64,000 bases of DNA, taken from assembly GCF_049994905.1 (NCBI RefSeq), contig NZ_CP188258.1:2666001-2730000 (forward strand), read 5' to 3'. The notes under the pieces were generated by a model, which was not told where the DNA came from, did no database searches, and saw only the letters and a program-made list of their open reading frames with translations. This document shows positions 33,485 to 42,613 of the stretch, one piece after another. The stretch's first letter is position 1, and each line of letters begins with the position of its first letter. The DNA is from Diaminobutyricibacter sp049994905. GTDB taxonomy: Bacteria; Actinomycetota; Actinomycetes; Actinomycetales; Microbacteriaceae. The translations under genes and the position numbers were made by a program.

Positions 33485-36091
33485 CTACGCCTCGTCGCTG
33501 ATCGGAATCTGCTCGTTGTCGGGTTCGCTCTCCACATACAACGGAGGCGCCCAGTACCGGAAGTACAGGTAGACGCCCAGGCAGATCGCGCCGAAGAGGA
33601 CCACACCCGACATCCAGAGCCAGAACGCCGTGCCGAGCACCTGCCAGTTGCCGTCCCACGAGACGACGGTCACCAGGAATGCGGTCAACGCGAACAGGTA
33701 GACGCCCGACCAGAGGAGCTTCGAGTGCTCGTAGATGCGCTCGCCTTCGAGGAAGCGGAACGGCAGCAGCACGACGACGAGGGCCACCAGGCTCTCTGTT
33801 GTGATGGCGACCAGCGTCTCGGCGAGAAGCGCGGAACCGAACGACTCTTCGGTCGCGTGCTCCGTCGCCAGCGCACTGTATGCGCCCCATGCCAGCACGC
33901 CGAACGTCAGCAGGATCACTGTGCGCGTGAGCACGACCTTCCACGCGGACACCTGCACCGCCTTGCCGCTGGCGATCGTGAGGCCGAGGATCAAACCGAC
34001 GAGGAACCCGGGCGAGAAGTGGAGGAAGCGCGACAGGATGACCCCGACCACCGTCAGGATCAGCCCGAGCGGCCGAATGGAGATCGCCACGTCGATATCC
34101 CATTGCCGGTGCGCGATGACCATGGTCACGGCGTTGGCGACATAGCCGACGAAGAACAGCGCGACGGCACACGCGAGGAACAGCCGGAGGGACGCGAGCG
34201 TGAAGCCGAACGTCGGATCCGCGAACCCGAACAGGAGCGCGGTCGTGACGACGATCGTCAGCACGCCGACCACGGGCTCATGGTTGAGCCAGGCGGTCAC
34301 CGCTTCCAGCCAGTGGGGCGGCTTCTTCGGTTTCGGCAGGCGCCGCGAGAACCGCTCGTACTGCTCGGACAGCGTCGCGTTCAGCAGGTGTGCCGGGAGC
34401 GTCGCGAAGAGGATGAGCACCAGGCCGATCGCAATCGACGCCGACACCTTCTGCGGGTGGGCCAGGATGTCCTGGATCGTGCGGATGGCGTTGGTCAGGA
34501 TGTTCGGCGCCACGCCCGCAGGCTTCGGCTGCGCAGGTGAGGCTCCCGTCTTCTCACTCGGCGCCTCGCCCCCGGTCTGCGGGGTTCCCACCGCCGTTGC
34601 GTGGGCGGCGACGAAAGGCACTGCGAAGAATGGCACTGCGGCGAGCGGGATGGTGATCGGGGCGACCGGAACATCGGGAACCACCGTGGGGAGCGGTGCG
34701 GGCGTGGGAACCACTACCGAGGGCTGCGGCGGCGCAGGCACGACATCCGGAGCGAGCACGGTTACGCCGACGCTCTTCGTGGCCGGCACGACGCCGGGGC
34801 CACTGACCGACACGATGACTTCGTGGCCGCCGGGCACCGTGTCACGGGGAACCGACGCGTCGAGGGTGAACGAACCGTCCGTCGCGACCGTGGTGGCCCC
34901 GAGCACGACCGGCGTCGAATGCAGTTCGATGGAGATCGAGAGGCCGGACGGCAGCCCGTGGCCGGTGATGGTGAAGTGGTCACCGAGGTGCAGGTGGCCG
35001 AGGTCGACGCCGAAGATCCCGAACGACCAGCTGTTCGGGTCGATCGTGACCGGGCCCGGCGGAGCGACCGTCACCGGCACCGGTTCAGAACGAGGGGACG
35101 TTCCCCCGGACACGTAGGTCGCGCAGTCGACGCCGGCCGACGAGCGGGACGAGACATCCACCTGGATCGCCGCGAAGGAGTAGTCCCCCGGCTGCAGCGT
35201 GCCGCTCGTACACGACCACTGGCCTCCGTCGCCGACCGTCGCCGAGCACATGCGGTCGTGCGACGCGCCCTTCACGATCACCCGATCACCCGAGACTCCG
35301 GTGCCGTCGAAGGTAACCGTCTGGTCACCGTTGTCCACGGCGGAGATCGTCGGAGAGTCGGGGACGACGAAGTAGACCGCTTTCTCGATCTTGAACTGGT
35401 CGTCGAACCCGCGCTCGGGGTAGTGCGGCTTGAGTTCCCAGGTTCCCGTGGCGAGCGCGTCGAACTCGCACACCGGCATGGTCCAGTTCCAGACGCACGC
35501 GGTGCTGAACGAGGGATCGTGGCCGCTCACCGAGTAGAGGTCGATGCCGTTCGCGCCGCGCTCGAGGGTGCCGTAGGTCGTGACCGCCCCGGGCGAGAAG
35601 TGGTAGCTGATCGCGGGCACCTGGTCGTGGTCGCCATCGTGGTGCGGCTCCGGCGCGGGGGTCGGGTACGGCGTCGGAGTCGGAGTGTGAGTCCAGGTGG
35701 GTTCGGGGGTCGGGGTGGGTGTCGGGGTGGTCTCCGGCGGTTCCGTCGGTTCGGGATGCGTCTGGGTGTGCGCCGGCGACGGAGTGTTCGCGGTCGTGGC
35801 GGCGTGCTCCGGTGCCGCCGCAGGTGTGGGCGACGGCGGGGGTGCCGGAACGGTCACCACGGGAACCGGGTCCGGCGCGGGCGCCGGCGCCGGGGTCGGG
35901 GTCGGCGTGGGCGTCGGTGCAGGATCCACCGGCGCAGGGGTGGGCGAAGGCGACGGATGGTGACCACCGGTGTGCGTTCCCGAGTCGTGGCCGTCGCCAT
36001 GCGATCCCATCGCCGATGCCGGAATCGCCAGGAAGAGCGCCGCCCCCAGGGCGAGCGCAAGTGCAAGGAATGCTGCAAGGACTCGGCGCAC
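33485..36091 (-). CDS. Large membrane protein with Pro/Thr-rich stalk
   Basis: 868-residue surface protein. The signal peptide spans about residues 1-27. A Pro/Thr/Ala-rich low-complexity stalk lies at about 45-150, followed by beta-rich extracellular domains (about 165-455) and another Pro-rich linker. About nine hydrophobic segments in residues 560-850 form a membrane domain. The pattern of an extracellular stalk and a C-terminal polytopic domain resembles the actinobacterial FGLLP-motif membrane proteins, but I could not confirm that motif here. GTG start at 36091 with AAGGGAG. It is the next minus-strand gene after glgX; no direct function can be assigned. Confidence 0.65.
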   Translation of the reverse strand: MRRVLAAFLALALALGAALFLAIPASAMGSHGDGHDSGTHTGGHHPSPSPTPAPVDPAPTPTPTPTPAPAPAPDPVPVVTVPAPPPSPTPAAAPEHAATTANTPSPAHTQTHPEPTEPPETTPTPTPTPEPTWTHTPTPTPYPTPAPEPHHDGDHDQVPAISYHFSPGAVTTYGTLERGANGIDLYSVSGHDPSFSTACVWNWTMPVCEFDALATGTWELKPHYPERGFDDQFKIEKAVYFVVPDSPTISAVDNGDQTVTFDGTGVSGDRVIVKGASHDRMCSATVGDGGQWSCTSGTLQPGDYSFAAIQVDVSSRSSAGVDCATYVSGGTSPRSEPVPVTVAPPGPVTIDPNSWSFGIFGVDLGHLHLGDHFTITGHGLPSGLSISIELHSTPVVLGATTVATDGSFTLDASVPRDTVPGGHEVIVSVSGPGVVPATKSVGVTVLAPDVVPAPPQPSVVVPTPAPLPTVVPDVPVAPITIPLAAVPFFAVPFVAAHATAVGTPQTGGEAPSEKTGASPAQPKPAGVAPNILTNAIRTIQDILAHPQKVSASIAIGLVLILFATLPAHLLNATLSEQYERFSRRLPKPKKPPHWLEAVTAWLNHEPVVGVLTIVVTTALLFGFADPTFGFTLASLRLFLACAVALFFVGYVANAVTMVIAHRQWDIDVAISIRPLGLILTVVGVILSRFLHFSPGFLVGLILGLTIASGKAVQVSAWKVVLTRTVILLTFGVLAWGAYSALATEHATEESFGSALLAETLVAITTESLVALVVVLLPFRFLEGERIYEHSKLLWSGVYLFALTAFLVTVVSWDGNWQVLGTAFWLWMSGVVLFGAICLGVYLYFRYWAPPLYVESEPDNEQIPISDEA
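35640..35960 (-). repeat. Low-complexity Pro/Thr-Pro repeat
   Basis: The minus strand encodes long runs of alternating Thr-Pro and Ala-Pro (PTPTPTPAPAPAP). It forms the extended stalk of the protein above and may be length-variable between strains. Confidence 0.8.
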
Positions 36092-36196
36092 GCGGGCTCC
36101 CTTTGGACAGCAACGACTGTCGAATGGCTGAGACCGGTATTCGAGAAGACGGGTTGATCGAAAAGCGCACTACTGGGTAGGGATGAGCCGATGTTA

Positions 36197-36211
36197 GACG
36201 CCTCAGGCGTC
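36197..36211. promoter_or_regulatory. Perfect 15-base palindrome downstream of glgX
   Basis: GACGCCTCAGGCGTC has 7-bp arms around a single central base. It lies in the 36092-36245 gap beside an AT-rich stretch (36225-36248). It may be an operator for the surface-protein gene or a weak terminator for glgX. Confidence 0.4.
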
Positions 36212-36245
36212 ACTCCGCTACCACAAATCGAATATTTCTCACATA

Positions 36246-38351
36246 TTACGCGACGCGCCGAAGCACGACGAGCGCATGGTCGACCAGGCTGATTGTCGTC
36301 TTGTCCAGCGGGGTCGGCCCGGCCGCGGTCGCTTCGGACGTGTCCAGCAGCACCTCCCACCGCAGTGGCACGGCCCGCTGGGGCAACGCGAACTCCACCG
36401 TCGAGGAGTCCGCATTGAAGAGCAGGATCATGTCGTCGTCGGTGAGCGCGTGGCCTTCGGCATCGCGGCGGCCGAGGCTCTCACCGTTCAGAAACACGCC
36501 GATCGACTTGTTGTAGCCGGCCGTCCAGTCATCCATCGTCATCTCCCCGCCCGCGGGCGAGAGCCACACAATGTCGGGCAATCGGCCACCATCTGCCCGG
36601 TCCACCGGCTTGCCGTCGAAGTAGCGGAGGCGACGGAATGTCGGATGCTGCGCGCGCAGGCGGGCGACCGCCGAAACGAACGCCATGAGTTCGCTGTCGG
36701 CGGTGTCCCAGTGGATCCACGTGAGCTCGTTGTCCTGGGCGTACGCGTTGTTGTTGCCGTGCTGGGTGCGGCCGAGCTCGTCACCGTGGAGGATCATCGG
36801 CACCCCCTGCGACACCAGCAGGGTCGCCAGGAAGTTCCGCTTCTGCCGGGCACGGAGCGACAGGATGGCCGGGTCATCCGTGTCGCCCTCCGTTCCGCCG
36901 TTCCAGCTGCGGTTGTCGTCGGTGCCGTCACGATTCTGCTCGCCGTTCGCCTCGTTGTGCTTGGACTCGTAGGAGACGAGATCGGCGAGCGTGAAGCCAT
37001 CGTGAGCGGTGACGAAATTGATCGAAGCGCTCGGACGGCGGCCGTCGTCCTCGTAGAGGTCGGCTGAGCCGGTCAGCCGGGAGGCGAACTCCCCCAGCGT
37101 CGCCGGCTGGCCGCGCCAGAAGTCGCGCACCGTGTCGCGGTATTTGCCGTTCCACTCGGTCCAGTTCGGCGGGAAGTTCCCGACCTGGTATCCGCCGGGT
37201 CCGACATCCCACGGTTCGGCGATGAGCTTGACCTGCGACACCACCGGATCCTGAGCGACGACCTCGAAGAACGTGGAGAGCTTGTCGACGTCGTAGAACT
37301 CCCGCGCGAGCACGGAGGCCAGATCGAAGCGGAAGCCGTCGACGTGCATCTCGGTGACCCAGTAGCGCAGCGAGTCCATGATGAGCTGCAGTGTGCGCGG
37401 CTGACGTACGTTGAGACTGTTGCCGGTTCCGGTGTAGTCGAGGTAGTTGCGCAGATCGTCGGGAGTTAGACGGTAGTACTCACTGTTGTCGATGCCGCGG
37501 AAACTCAGGGTCGGCCCGAGCTGGTTGCCCTCCGCGGTGTGGTTGTAGACGACGTCGAGGATCACTTCGATGCCCGCCGCGTGAATGGCACGCACCATCG
37601 CCTTGAACTCATCCACCTGGTGGCCGGCGGAGGCGTCGGTCGCATAGCCGTTGTGCGGGGCGAAGAACCCGATCGTGTTGTAGCCCCAGTAGTTGGCAAG
37701 CCCGTCTTGCTGCAGTCTCGCGTCGTTCACGAACTGGTGCACGGGCATGAGTTCGATCGCGGTGATGCCGAGCTTCTGCAGGTGCTCGATGATCGCCGGG
37801 TGGCCAACGGCGGAGTACGTGCCGCGCTGCTCGGGCGGGATGTCCGGGTGCAGCATCGTGAGTCCCCGCACGTGCGCCTCATAGATGAGCGTGTCGCCGT
37901 AGGTGCAGTGCGGCGGGGCGTCACCCTGCCAGTCGAAAGCGTTCCCGGTGACGACACTCAGCATCGTGAACGGCCTCGAATCGTCGACGTTCAGGGCCGT
38001 CTCGTGGCCCGGTTCGTAAGAGAAGAGCGCGGGTTCCCACCGGAATGCGCCCTCCATCGCCCGCGCATACGGGTCGAGGAGCAGTTTGCTCGGATTGAAC
38101 CGGTGCCCGTTCGCGGGCTCGAAGGGGCCGTGCACCCGGTAGCCGTATCGCTGCCCTGGCCCGACGCCGCGCAGGTAGCCGTGCCAGACCTGTGCATCCA
38201 CTTCGGTCAGGTCGACCCGGCTCTCCGTTCCGCCCTCATCGAGCAGGCACAGTTCGACGCGGGTGCCGTTCTGGGTGAAGAGGGCGAAATTCGTCCCGTT
38301 CTCGTCGACGGTTGCGCCCAGGGGGTACGGCGCGCCGGGCAGCGTGTCCAT
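36246..38351 (-). CDS. glgX: Glycogen debranching enzyme (isoamylase type)
   Basis: 701-residue GH13 isoamylase-type enzyme that hydrolyses alpha-1,6 branches of limit dextrins in glycogen breakdown. An N-terminal CBM48-like domain (about 10-100) precedes the catalytic barrel with DGFRFDLA (nucleophile Asp), LIAEPWD (acid/base Glu) and FVTAHDGFT. The C-terminal domain carries a typical GlgX end. The ATG at 38351 follows the MFS stop by two bases with no clear ribosome-binding site, so translation is probably coupled. Other glycogen genes are absent from the window. Confidence 0.93.
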   Translation of the reverse strand: MDTLPGAPYPLGATVDENGTNFALFTQNGTRVELCLLDEGGTESRVDLTEVDAQVWHGYLRGVGPGQRYGYRVHGPFEPANGHRFNPSKLLLDPYARAMEGAFRWEPALFSYEPGHETALNVDDSRPFTMLSVVTGNAFDWQGDAPPHCTYGDTLIYEAHVRGLTMLHPDIPPEQRGTYSAVGHPAIIEHLQKLGITAIELMPVHQFVNDARLQQDGLANYWGYNTIGFFAPHNGYATDASAGHQVDEFKAMVRAIHAAGIEVILDVVYNHTAEGNQLGPTLSFRGIDNSEYYRLTPDDLRNYLDYTGTGNSLNVRQPRTLQLIMDSLRYWVTEMHVDGFRFDLASVLAREFYDVDKLSTFFEVVAQDPVVSQVKLIAEPWDVGPGGYQVGNFPPNWTEWNGKYRDTVRDFWRGQPATLGEFASRLTGSADLYEDDGRRPSASINFVTAHDGFTLADLVSYESKHNEANGEQNRDGTDDNRSWNGGTEGDTDDPAILSLRARQKRNFLATLLVSQGVPMILHGDELGRTQHGNNNAYAQDNELTWIHWDTADSELMAFVSAVARLRAQHPTFRRLRYFDGKPVDRADGGRLPDIVWLSPAGGEMTMDDWTAGYNKSIGVFLNGESLGRRDAEGHALTDDDMILLFNADSSTVEFALPQRAVPLRWEVLLDTSEATAAGPTPLDKTTISLVDHALVVLRRVA

Positions 38352-38353
38352 GG

Positions 38354-39769
38354 CTAGGAAGCCGTCGCCGCGGTCGTGGAGTGCGGGGAGAGCGCGGCGC
38401 GACCGGGGAGGAAGCCGCCGACGATCATCCCGATGATCGCGATGACGACGAGCGGGATCAGCGCCAGCACGTACTGGTCGTGCGGTCCGCTCACGTTCAG
38501 CACGAGGACGGTTCCGACGATGGCCGTTCCGAAACTCGAACCCAGGTTGGAGATGCTGCGTGAGAGTCCGGAGATCTCTCCCTGCTGCTCTTCGGGAAAG
38601 GCCGACTGCACCAGGTTGACGCTCGGGGTGAGCATCACGCCGAGGCCGATGCCGATCGCGAGCAGCCCCCACGCGAAGGCCCAGGCGTCGGGGATGGAGC
38701 CGACGATGAGCAACAGGAGCAGGCCGACACCCGTGATGAGGAACCCTGTGACGATCAGCGATCGTTGCGAGAAGCGTTTCACGAGGGCGCCTGCGGCGAG
38801 CGACGATCCGAGGATGCCGACGGTCGCGGCGCTGAAGATGATCCCGGTCTCGATCGCGTCGTACCCGCGCACGACCTGCAGGTGGCTCGCGACGAGCATC
38901 GACGTTCCCATGAGCAGGAGCCACTGCAGGTTCTGCGTCACCATGCCGAGGTTCGAGACCCTGACCCGGAACAGGCGGGTGGACAGCAGCGGCTCCTTGC
39001 CTTTCGCCTCGCGCCGGCGCACCCACCAGAAGAACAGCGCGATCACCGCGGCCCCTCCGACCATGAGCACCAGGCACAGCCACAGGTTGTTGTCGGCGGC
39101 GAGGATGCCCAGCACGAACACGATCAGCCCGACGCCGGACAGCACCGCACCCACGAGGTCGTACGGCTTCTCCGGCTCCGCAGGGCGCGGGTCTTTGATG
39201 CGCAGCGCCAGGATCAGGATGACGACGATGATGAGCGCCTGGAAGCCGAACGCCGCCCGCCAGCTGATGGAGGAACAGATCCATCCACCGATCAGGGGCC
39301 CGGTCGCCGCGCCGACGCCTCCCGCCGCGCTGACGATGCCGAACGCTCGTGCCCGGTCGGCGATGCCCCTCCAGTACATGGTCACCAGGATGTACACGGG
39401 AGGGATCAGGAGGGCCGTGCCGGCTCCTTCCAGGATCGAATTGCCCAGGATGAGCAGCCCGAGCCCGGGCGACAGCGCACTGACGATGGCGCCGACGCCG
39501 TAGACGGCAAGCCCGAGCACGAAGCACACCTTGCGTCCGAGCTGGTCGGTGAGCTTGCCGAACGGGATCATCAGCGCAGCCATCACCAGGAGGAAGAGCG
39601 TGATGGAGACCTGGATGCCGTGAACCGTGGTGTTCAGGTCGCGACTCATGTCGTTGAGCATCACGTTCATGTTCGAGCCGGCGAACGAACAGATGAACTG
39701 CGCGAGCGCGAGCGGAACGAGCGCCGACCAGGCGGTTGCCGTCGTTCGCGTTACGCCTGGCGACGTCAC
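38354..39769 (-). CDS. DHA2-type MFS transporter
   Basis: 471-residue drug:proton antiporter-like permease with about 14 hydrophobic segments. The motif GKLTDQLGRKVCF follows helix 2, and GAATGPLIGGWI matches the antiporter motif of DHA2 exporters. The GTG at 39769 has a strong GGAGGA ribosome-binding site. It is co-oriented with glgX two bases downstream. Its promoter region carries a perfect copy of the recurring palindrome, shared with the divergent MFS gene. The substrate is unknown. Confidence 0.85.
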   Translation of the reverse strand: MTSPGVTRTTATAWSALVPLALAQFICSFAGSNMNVMLNDMSRDLNTTVHGIQVSITLFLLVMAALMIPFGKLTDQLGRKVCFVLGLAVYGVGAIVSALSPGLGLLILGNSILEGAGTALLIPPVYILVTMYWRGIADRARAFGIVSAAGGVGAATGPLIGGWICSSISWRAAFGFQALIIVVILILALRIKDPRPAEPEKPYDLVGAVLSGVGLIVFVLGILAADNNLWLCLVLMVGGAAVIALFFWWVRRREAKGKEPLLSTRLFRVRVSNLGMVTQNLQWLLLMGTSMLVASHLQVVRGYDAIETGIIFSAATVGILGSSLAAGALVKRFSQRSLIVTGFLITGVGLLLLLIVGSIPDAWAFAWGLLAIGIGLGVMLTPSVNLVQSAFPEEQQGEISGLSRSISNLGSSFGTAIVGTVLVLNVSGPHDQYVLALIPLVVIAIIGMIVGGFLPGRAALSPHSTTAATAS

Positions 39770-39831
39770 CGCGTTTCCTCCATGAAGCCGAAGGTGTGCA
39801 TGACCCGGTCCCCCGCTCGATCGATGTGGCG

Positions 39832-39895
39832 ACGGTACCCCGGGTCCGTCGGTGACGGATCACCCGGTGTGGGTGATAGCCGCCTCGTCTAGCCT
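39832..39895. promoter_or_regulatory. 19-bp palindrome with divergent -10-like hexamers
   Basis: ATCACCC-N5-GGGTGAT (39859-39877) is perfect in both arms. On the plus strand TAGCCT (39890-39895) lies seven bases before the ATG at 39903 and about 24 bases from the palindrome centre. On the minus strand TACCGT (39837-39832) lies about 33 bases from the centre, toward the MFS gene at 39769. Confidence 0.55.
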
Positions 39896-39902
39896 GTGTG
39901 AC

Positions 39903-41498
39903 ATGTCGATTTCGCAGGCCGGAGCGAGGGTCTCGGCGTGGGCGCCGCTGGCCATCCCGGCGTTTCGGGTGCTCTGGTTCGCGCAGCTCGGCAGCAACAT
40001 CGGCACCTGGATGCAGACCGTCGGCGCGCAGTGGTACCTGGTGGATGCCGCGGCCGGCGCCACCGTCATCGCGCTCGTGCAGACCGCAAGTTTCGCGCCT
40101 GCCTTGCTGTTCTCGCTTCCTGCCGGCGTGCTCTCCGACGTGCTCGACCGACGCAAGCTGCTGATCTGGGGCTCGGTCATCAGCGCGATCGTCGCTGCAG
40201 CGCTGACCGGTGTAGCGGCGATGAACGCTCTGACTCCGTTATCGCTCCTCGCCTTCACCTTCGTGCTCGGCGTGACCTCGACTCTCACCTCGCCCGCGTG
40301 GCAGGCCATCCAGCCTGAGCTTGTACCGCGGGATCAGATCGGCGCATCGTCCGCACTCGGAGGGGTGACCGTCAACGGCGCGCGGGCCGTCGGACCGGCG
40401 CTGGCGGGCCTCGTCCTCTCCGGTTTCGGCGTCGCCGTCGTCTTCGGGCTGAATGCGATCAGTTTCATTGCTGCCGCCATCGCGCTGATCTGGTGGAAGC
40501 GGCCCATGCAGACCGGGCTGGATGACCGCGAGCGGTTCGGTGCCGCCCTGCGCGCGGGCGTGCGGTACATCGCATCCGCCCAGCTGGTTCTGCGCATCCT
40601 GCTGCGCTCCGCCCTGTTCGCGCTGCCGGCGAGCGCTCTGTGGGCGCTGCTGCCGCTCACCTCGCGACGCCTCGGACTGGACTCGGCCGGTTACGGCCTT
40701 CTTCTGGGTGCGCTCGGTGTCGGCGCGGTCATCGGGGTCTTCGTGTTGCCTCTGGCACGCGGGCGCTACTCGGACAACGTCGTCATCGCGGCCAGCGCGC
40801 TGCTCTTCGCGGTCGGCACTCTCGCCGCGGCACTGCTCCCGTACATCCCCGCCCTGATCCTGCTCGTTCTCGCCGGCCTCGCCTGGATCGGCACGCTCAC
40901 GGTACTCAATGCAGCCCTGCAACTGACGCTCCCCCAATGGGTGCGTTCGCGGGGCGCGGCCACCTACATCCTCGTGTTCATGGGAACGATGGCGATCGGA
41001 TCGTTCTTGTGGGGTCTGGTCGCAGGGCTCTTCGGCACGACGCAGGCCCTCGTCGCGGCAGCGGCGCTGCTGGTGCTCGTCGCCATCAGCACCCGGTTGC
41101 TTCCGCTTCTGCCGGGGACCGGCACCATCGATCGCACGATCTCCCTCACCTGGGCGACCCCGAACCTCGTGTTCGAACCGGAGCCGACCGACGGCCCAGT
41201 GCTCGTGACCAACTCGTACATCGTGCGGCCGAACGCCGTCGCGCCGTTCGAGCGCGCGATGAAGGAGGTCGCGGCGTCACGACGCCGCACCGGCGGCTAC
41301 CGGTGGCAGCTGTTCCGCAGCGGAGAAGACGAGGATGCGCTGCTCGAGTCGTTCATGGTGCCCTCCTGGGCGGAGTACCGCCGCCAGCAGACCCAGCGGC
41401 TGACCGGACGCGACCGCGAGATCCTCGCCGAAGCCCGCGAGTACTGCGAGGGGGATCCCGTCGAACGGCACTACTTCTCGACGAAGGCGGACTCCTGA
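39903..41498 (+). CDS. MFS transporter of the EntS/MFS_3 type with C-terminal domain
   Basis: 531-residue transporter: about 12 hydrophobic segments (residues 15-415) and a C-terminal soluble domain of about 110 residues (VLVTNSYIVRPNAVAPFERA) like those fused to some MFS_3 exporters. Length and opening (FRVLWFAQLGSNIGTWMQTV) fit this group. No Shine-Dalgarno is present, but TAGCCT lies seven bases upstream, so it is probably leaderless. It is divergent from another MFS gene. The substrate is unknown. Confidence 0.85.
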   Translation: MSISQAGARVSAWAPLAIPAFRVLWFAQLGSNIGTWMQTVGAQWYLVDAAAGATVIALVQTASFAPALLFSLPAGVLSDVLDRRKLLIWGSVISAIVAAALTGVAAMNALTPLSLLAFTFVLGVTSTLTSPAWQAIQPELVPRDQIGASSALGGVTVNGARAVGPALAGLVLSGFGVAVVFGLNAISFIAAAIALIWWKRPMQTGLDDRERFGAALRAGVRYIASAQLVLRILLRSALFALPASALWALLPLTSRRLGLDSAGYGLLLGALGVGAVIGVFVLPLARGRYSDNVVIAASALLFAVGTLAAALLPYIPALILLVLAGLAWIGTLTVLNAALQLTLPQWVRSRGAATYILVFMGTMAIGSFLWGLVAGLFGTTQALVAAAALLVLVAISTRLLPLLPGTGTIDRTISLTWATPNLVFEPEPTDGPVLVTNSYIVRPNAVAPFERAMKEVAASRRRTGGYRWQLFRSGEDEDALLESFMVPSWAEYRRQQTQRLTGRDREILAEAREYCEGDPVERHYFSTKADS

Positions 41499-41501
41499 CC
41501 G

Positions 41502-42428
41502 TCAGAGCAGTCTCGCAGTCGTTCGGATGGCCTTGAGTTCATCGAGACGCAGTGCCGCCGTCGTCCGCGCAAAGGAGCGGGCGATCAGGGAACCTGGCTC
41601 TGCCGCCCTGATCGCAACGACCATCTCGACCCGGGCGACGGGCTCTGGCATGACGATGATCTCGCTGTTCGGCGCCGGCGCCCGCGTATAGAACCACGAG
41701 CGCGGCACGATGCTCGCCCAACGCCCCGTGCGAACCAGTGCGTGCAGTGACGCCACCGAATCGGTCTCGACCTGCGGAGCGATCACGACCCCGCGCTCGG
41801 CGAATGCCCGGTCGATCAGGCGGCGACTGTACATCCGCCGGTCGAGCAGCACGAGCGGCAGGCTGTGCGCTTCCGTCCAGGACATGGTCGTCGTGCGATC
41901 GGGCAACAGCTCCTGGGGAACGACCAGCACGTGCTCTTCCTCATACAGGGCGACACTCTCCAGACCGGCCGAGTCGGCCGGTTCCCGCGCCATGATCGCC
42001 GCGTCGATCTCGAAATCGGCGATCATCCGCAGCAGGTCGTCCGAACTCAGGCGGGTCTGCACGCGGATCGAGGCGAGCGGATGCACGGCAGCGAACGCCT
42101 CGATGGGAAGCGCCGCCGTGGTCGACGCCGTCGGTACTGCGCCCAGCCGGAGGGTTCCGGTGAGGCCCGATTTCACGGCCTGCACCTCGGCTTTGAACGC
42201 ATCGTGCTCGGCGAGGATGCGGCGCGCCCAGATCACGAGTCGCTCGCCCTCCGGCGTCAGGCCCTCGAACGTGTGCCCCCGGTAGATGAGCGTGACGTTG
42301 AGTTCCTGCTCGAGCTTGTGGATCGCCGACGAGAGCGCAGGCTGCGAGACGTAACTGGCCGCAGCCGCACGCGCGAAATGCTGTTCTCGCGCAAGGGCGA
42401 CGAAATATTCGAGTTGCCGAAAGAGCAT
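41502..42428 (-). CDS. LysR-type transcriptional regulator
   Basis: 308-residue LysR regulator. The N-terminal winged helix-turn-helix (AAAASYVSQPALSSAIHKLE, about residues 20-40) precedes the ligand-binding domain (about 92-300). The ATG at 42428 has GGGAGAGG upstream. Its stop faces the MFS gene stop across 3 bases. It is divergent from the PrsW-like gene at 42614, with about 185 bases between them, where it probably binds its own operator. Homologous regulators often neighbour formate dehydrogenase genes; none is present here. Confidence 0.9.
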   Translation of the reverse strand: MLFRQLEYFVALAREQHFARAAAASYVSQPALSSAIHKLEQELNVTLIYRGHTFEGLTPEGERLVIWARRILAEHDAFKAEVQAVKSGLTGTLRLGAVPTASTTAALPIEAFAAVHPLASIRVQTRLSSDDLLRMIADFEIDAAIMAREPADSAGLESVALYEEEHVLVVPQELLPDRTTTMSWTEAHSLPLVLLDRRMYSRRLIDRAFAERGVVIAPQVETDSVASLHALVRTGRWASIVPRSWFYTRAPAPNSEIIVMPEPVARVEMVVAIRAAEPGSLIARSFARTTAALRLDELKAIRTTARLL

Positions 42429-42613
42429 CCGCCCTCTCCCTTTGCTGTCGCCCCTATCCTCCCGCCGTTCGCCGATCGGTCCAAGGCCTTTGATCGACCG
42501 CGCTTATGAACCGGTCGAAGAGGGGTCTTGGACAGCCGGAAGAAGCCACGCGCACAGTGGAGAACGTCAGCGAACCCCGACGCATCCGCGCCCCGAACTG
42601 AAGGAGAACAGTA

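Noticed and set aside
38352..39863. N-terminal extension joined to glgX as one 1205-residue frame
   Set aside because: The upstream half is a different frame of the MFS gene; glgX starts at 38351.
41502..42428. LysR gene as a formate dehydrogenase regulator
   Set aside because: No formate dehydrogenase gene lies in the window, so the link cannot be supported here.
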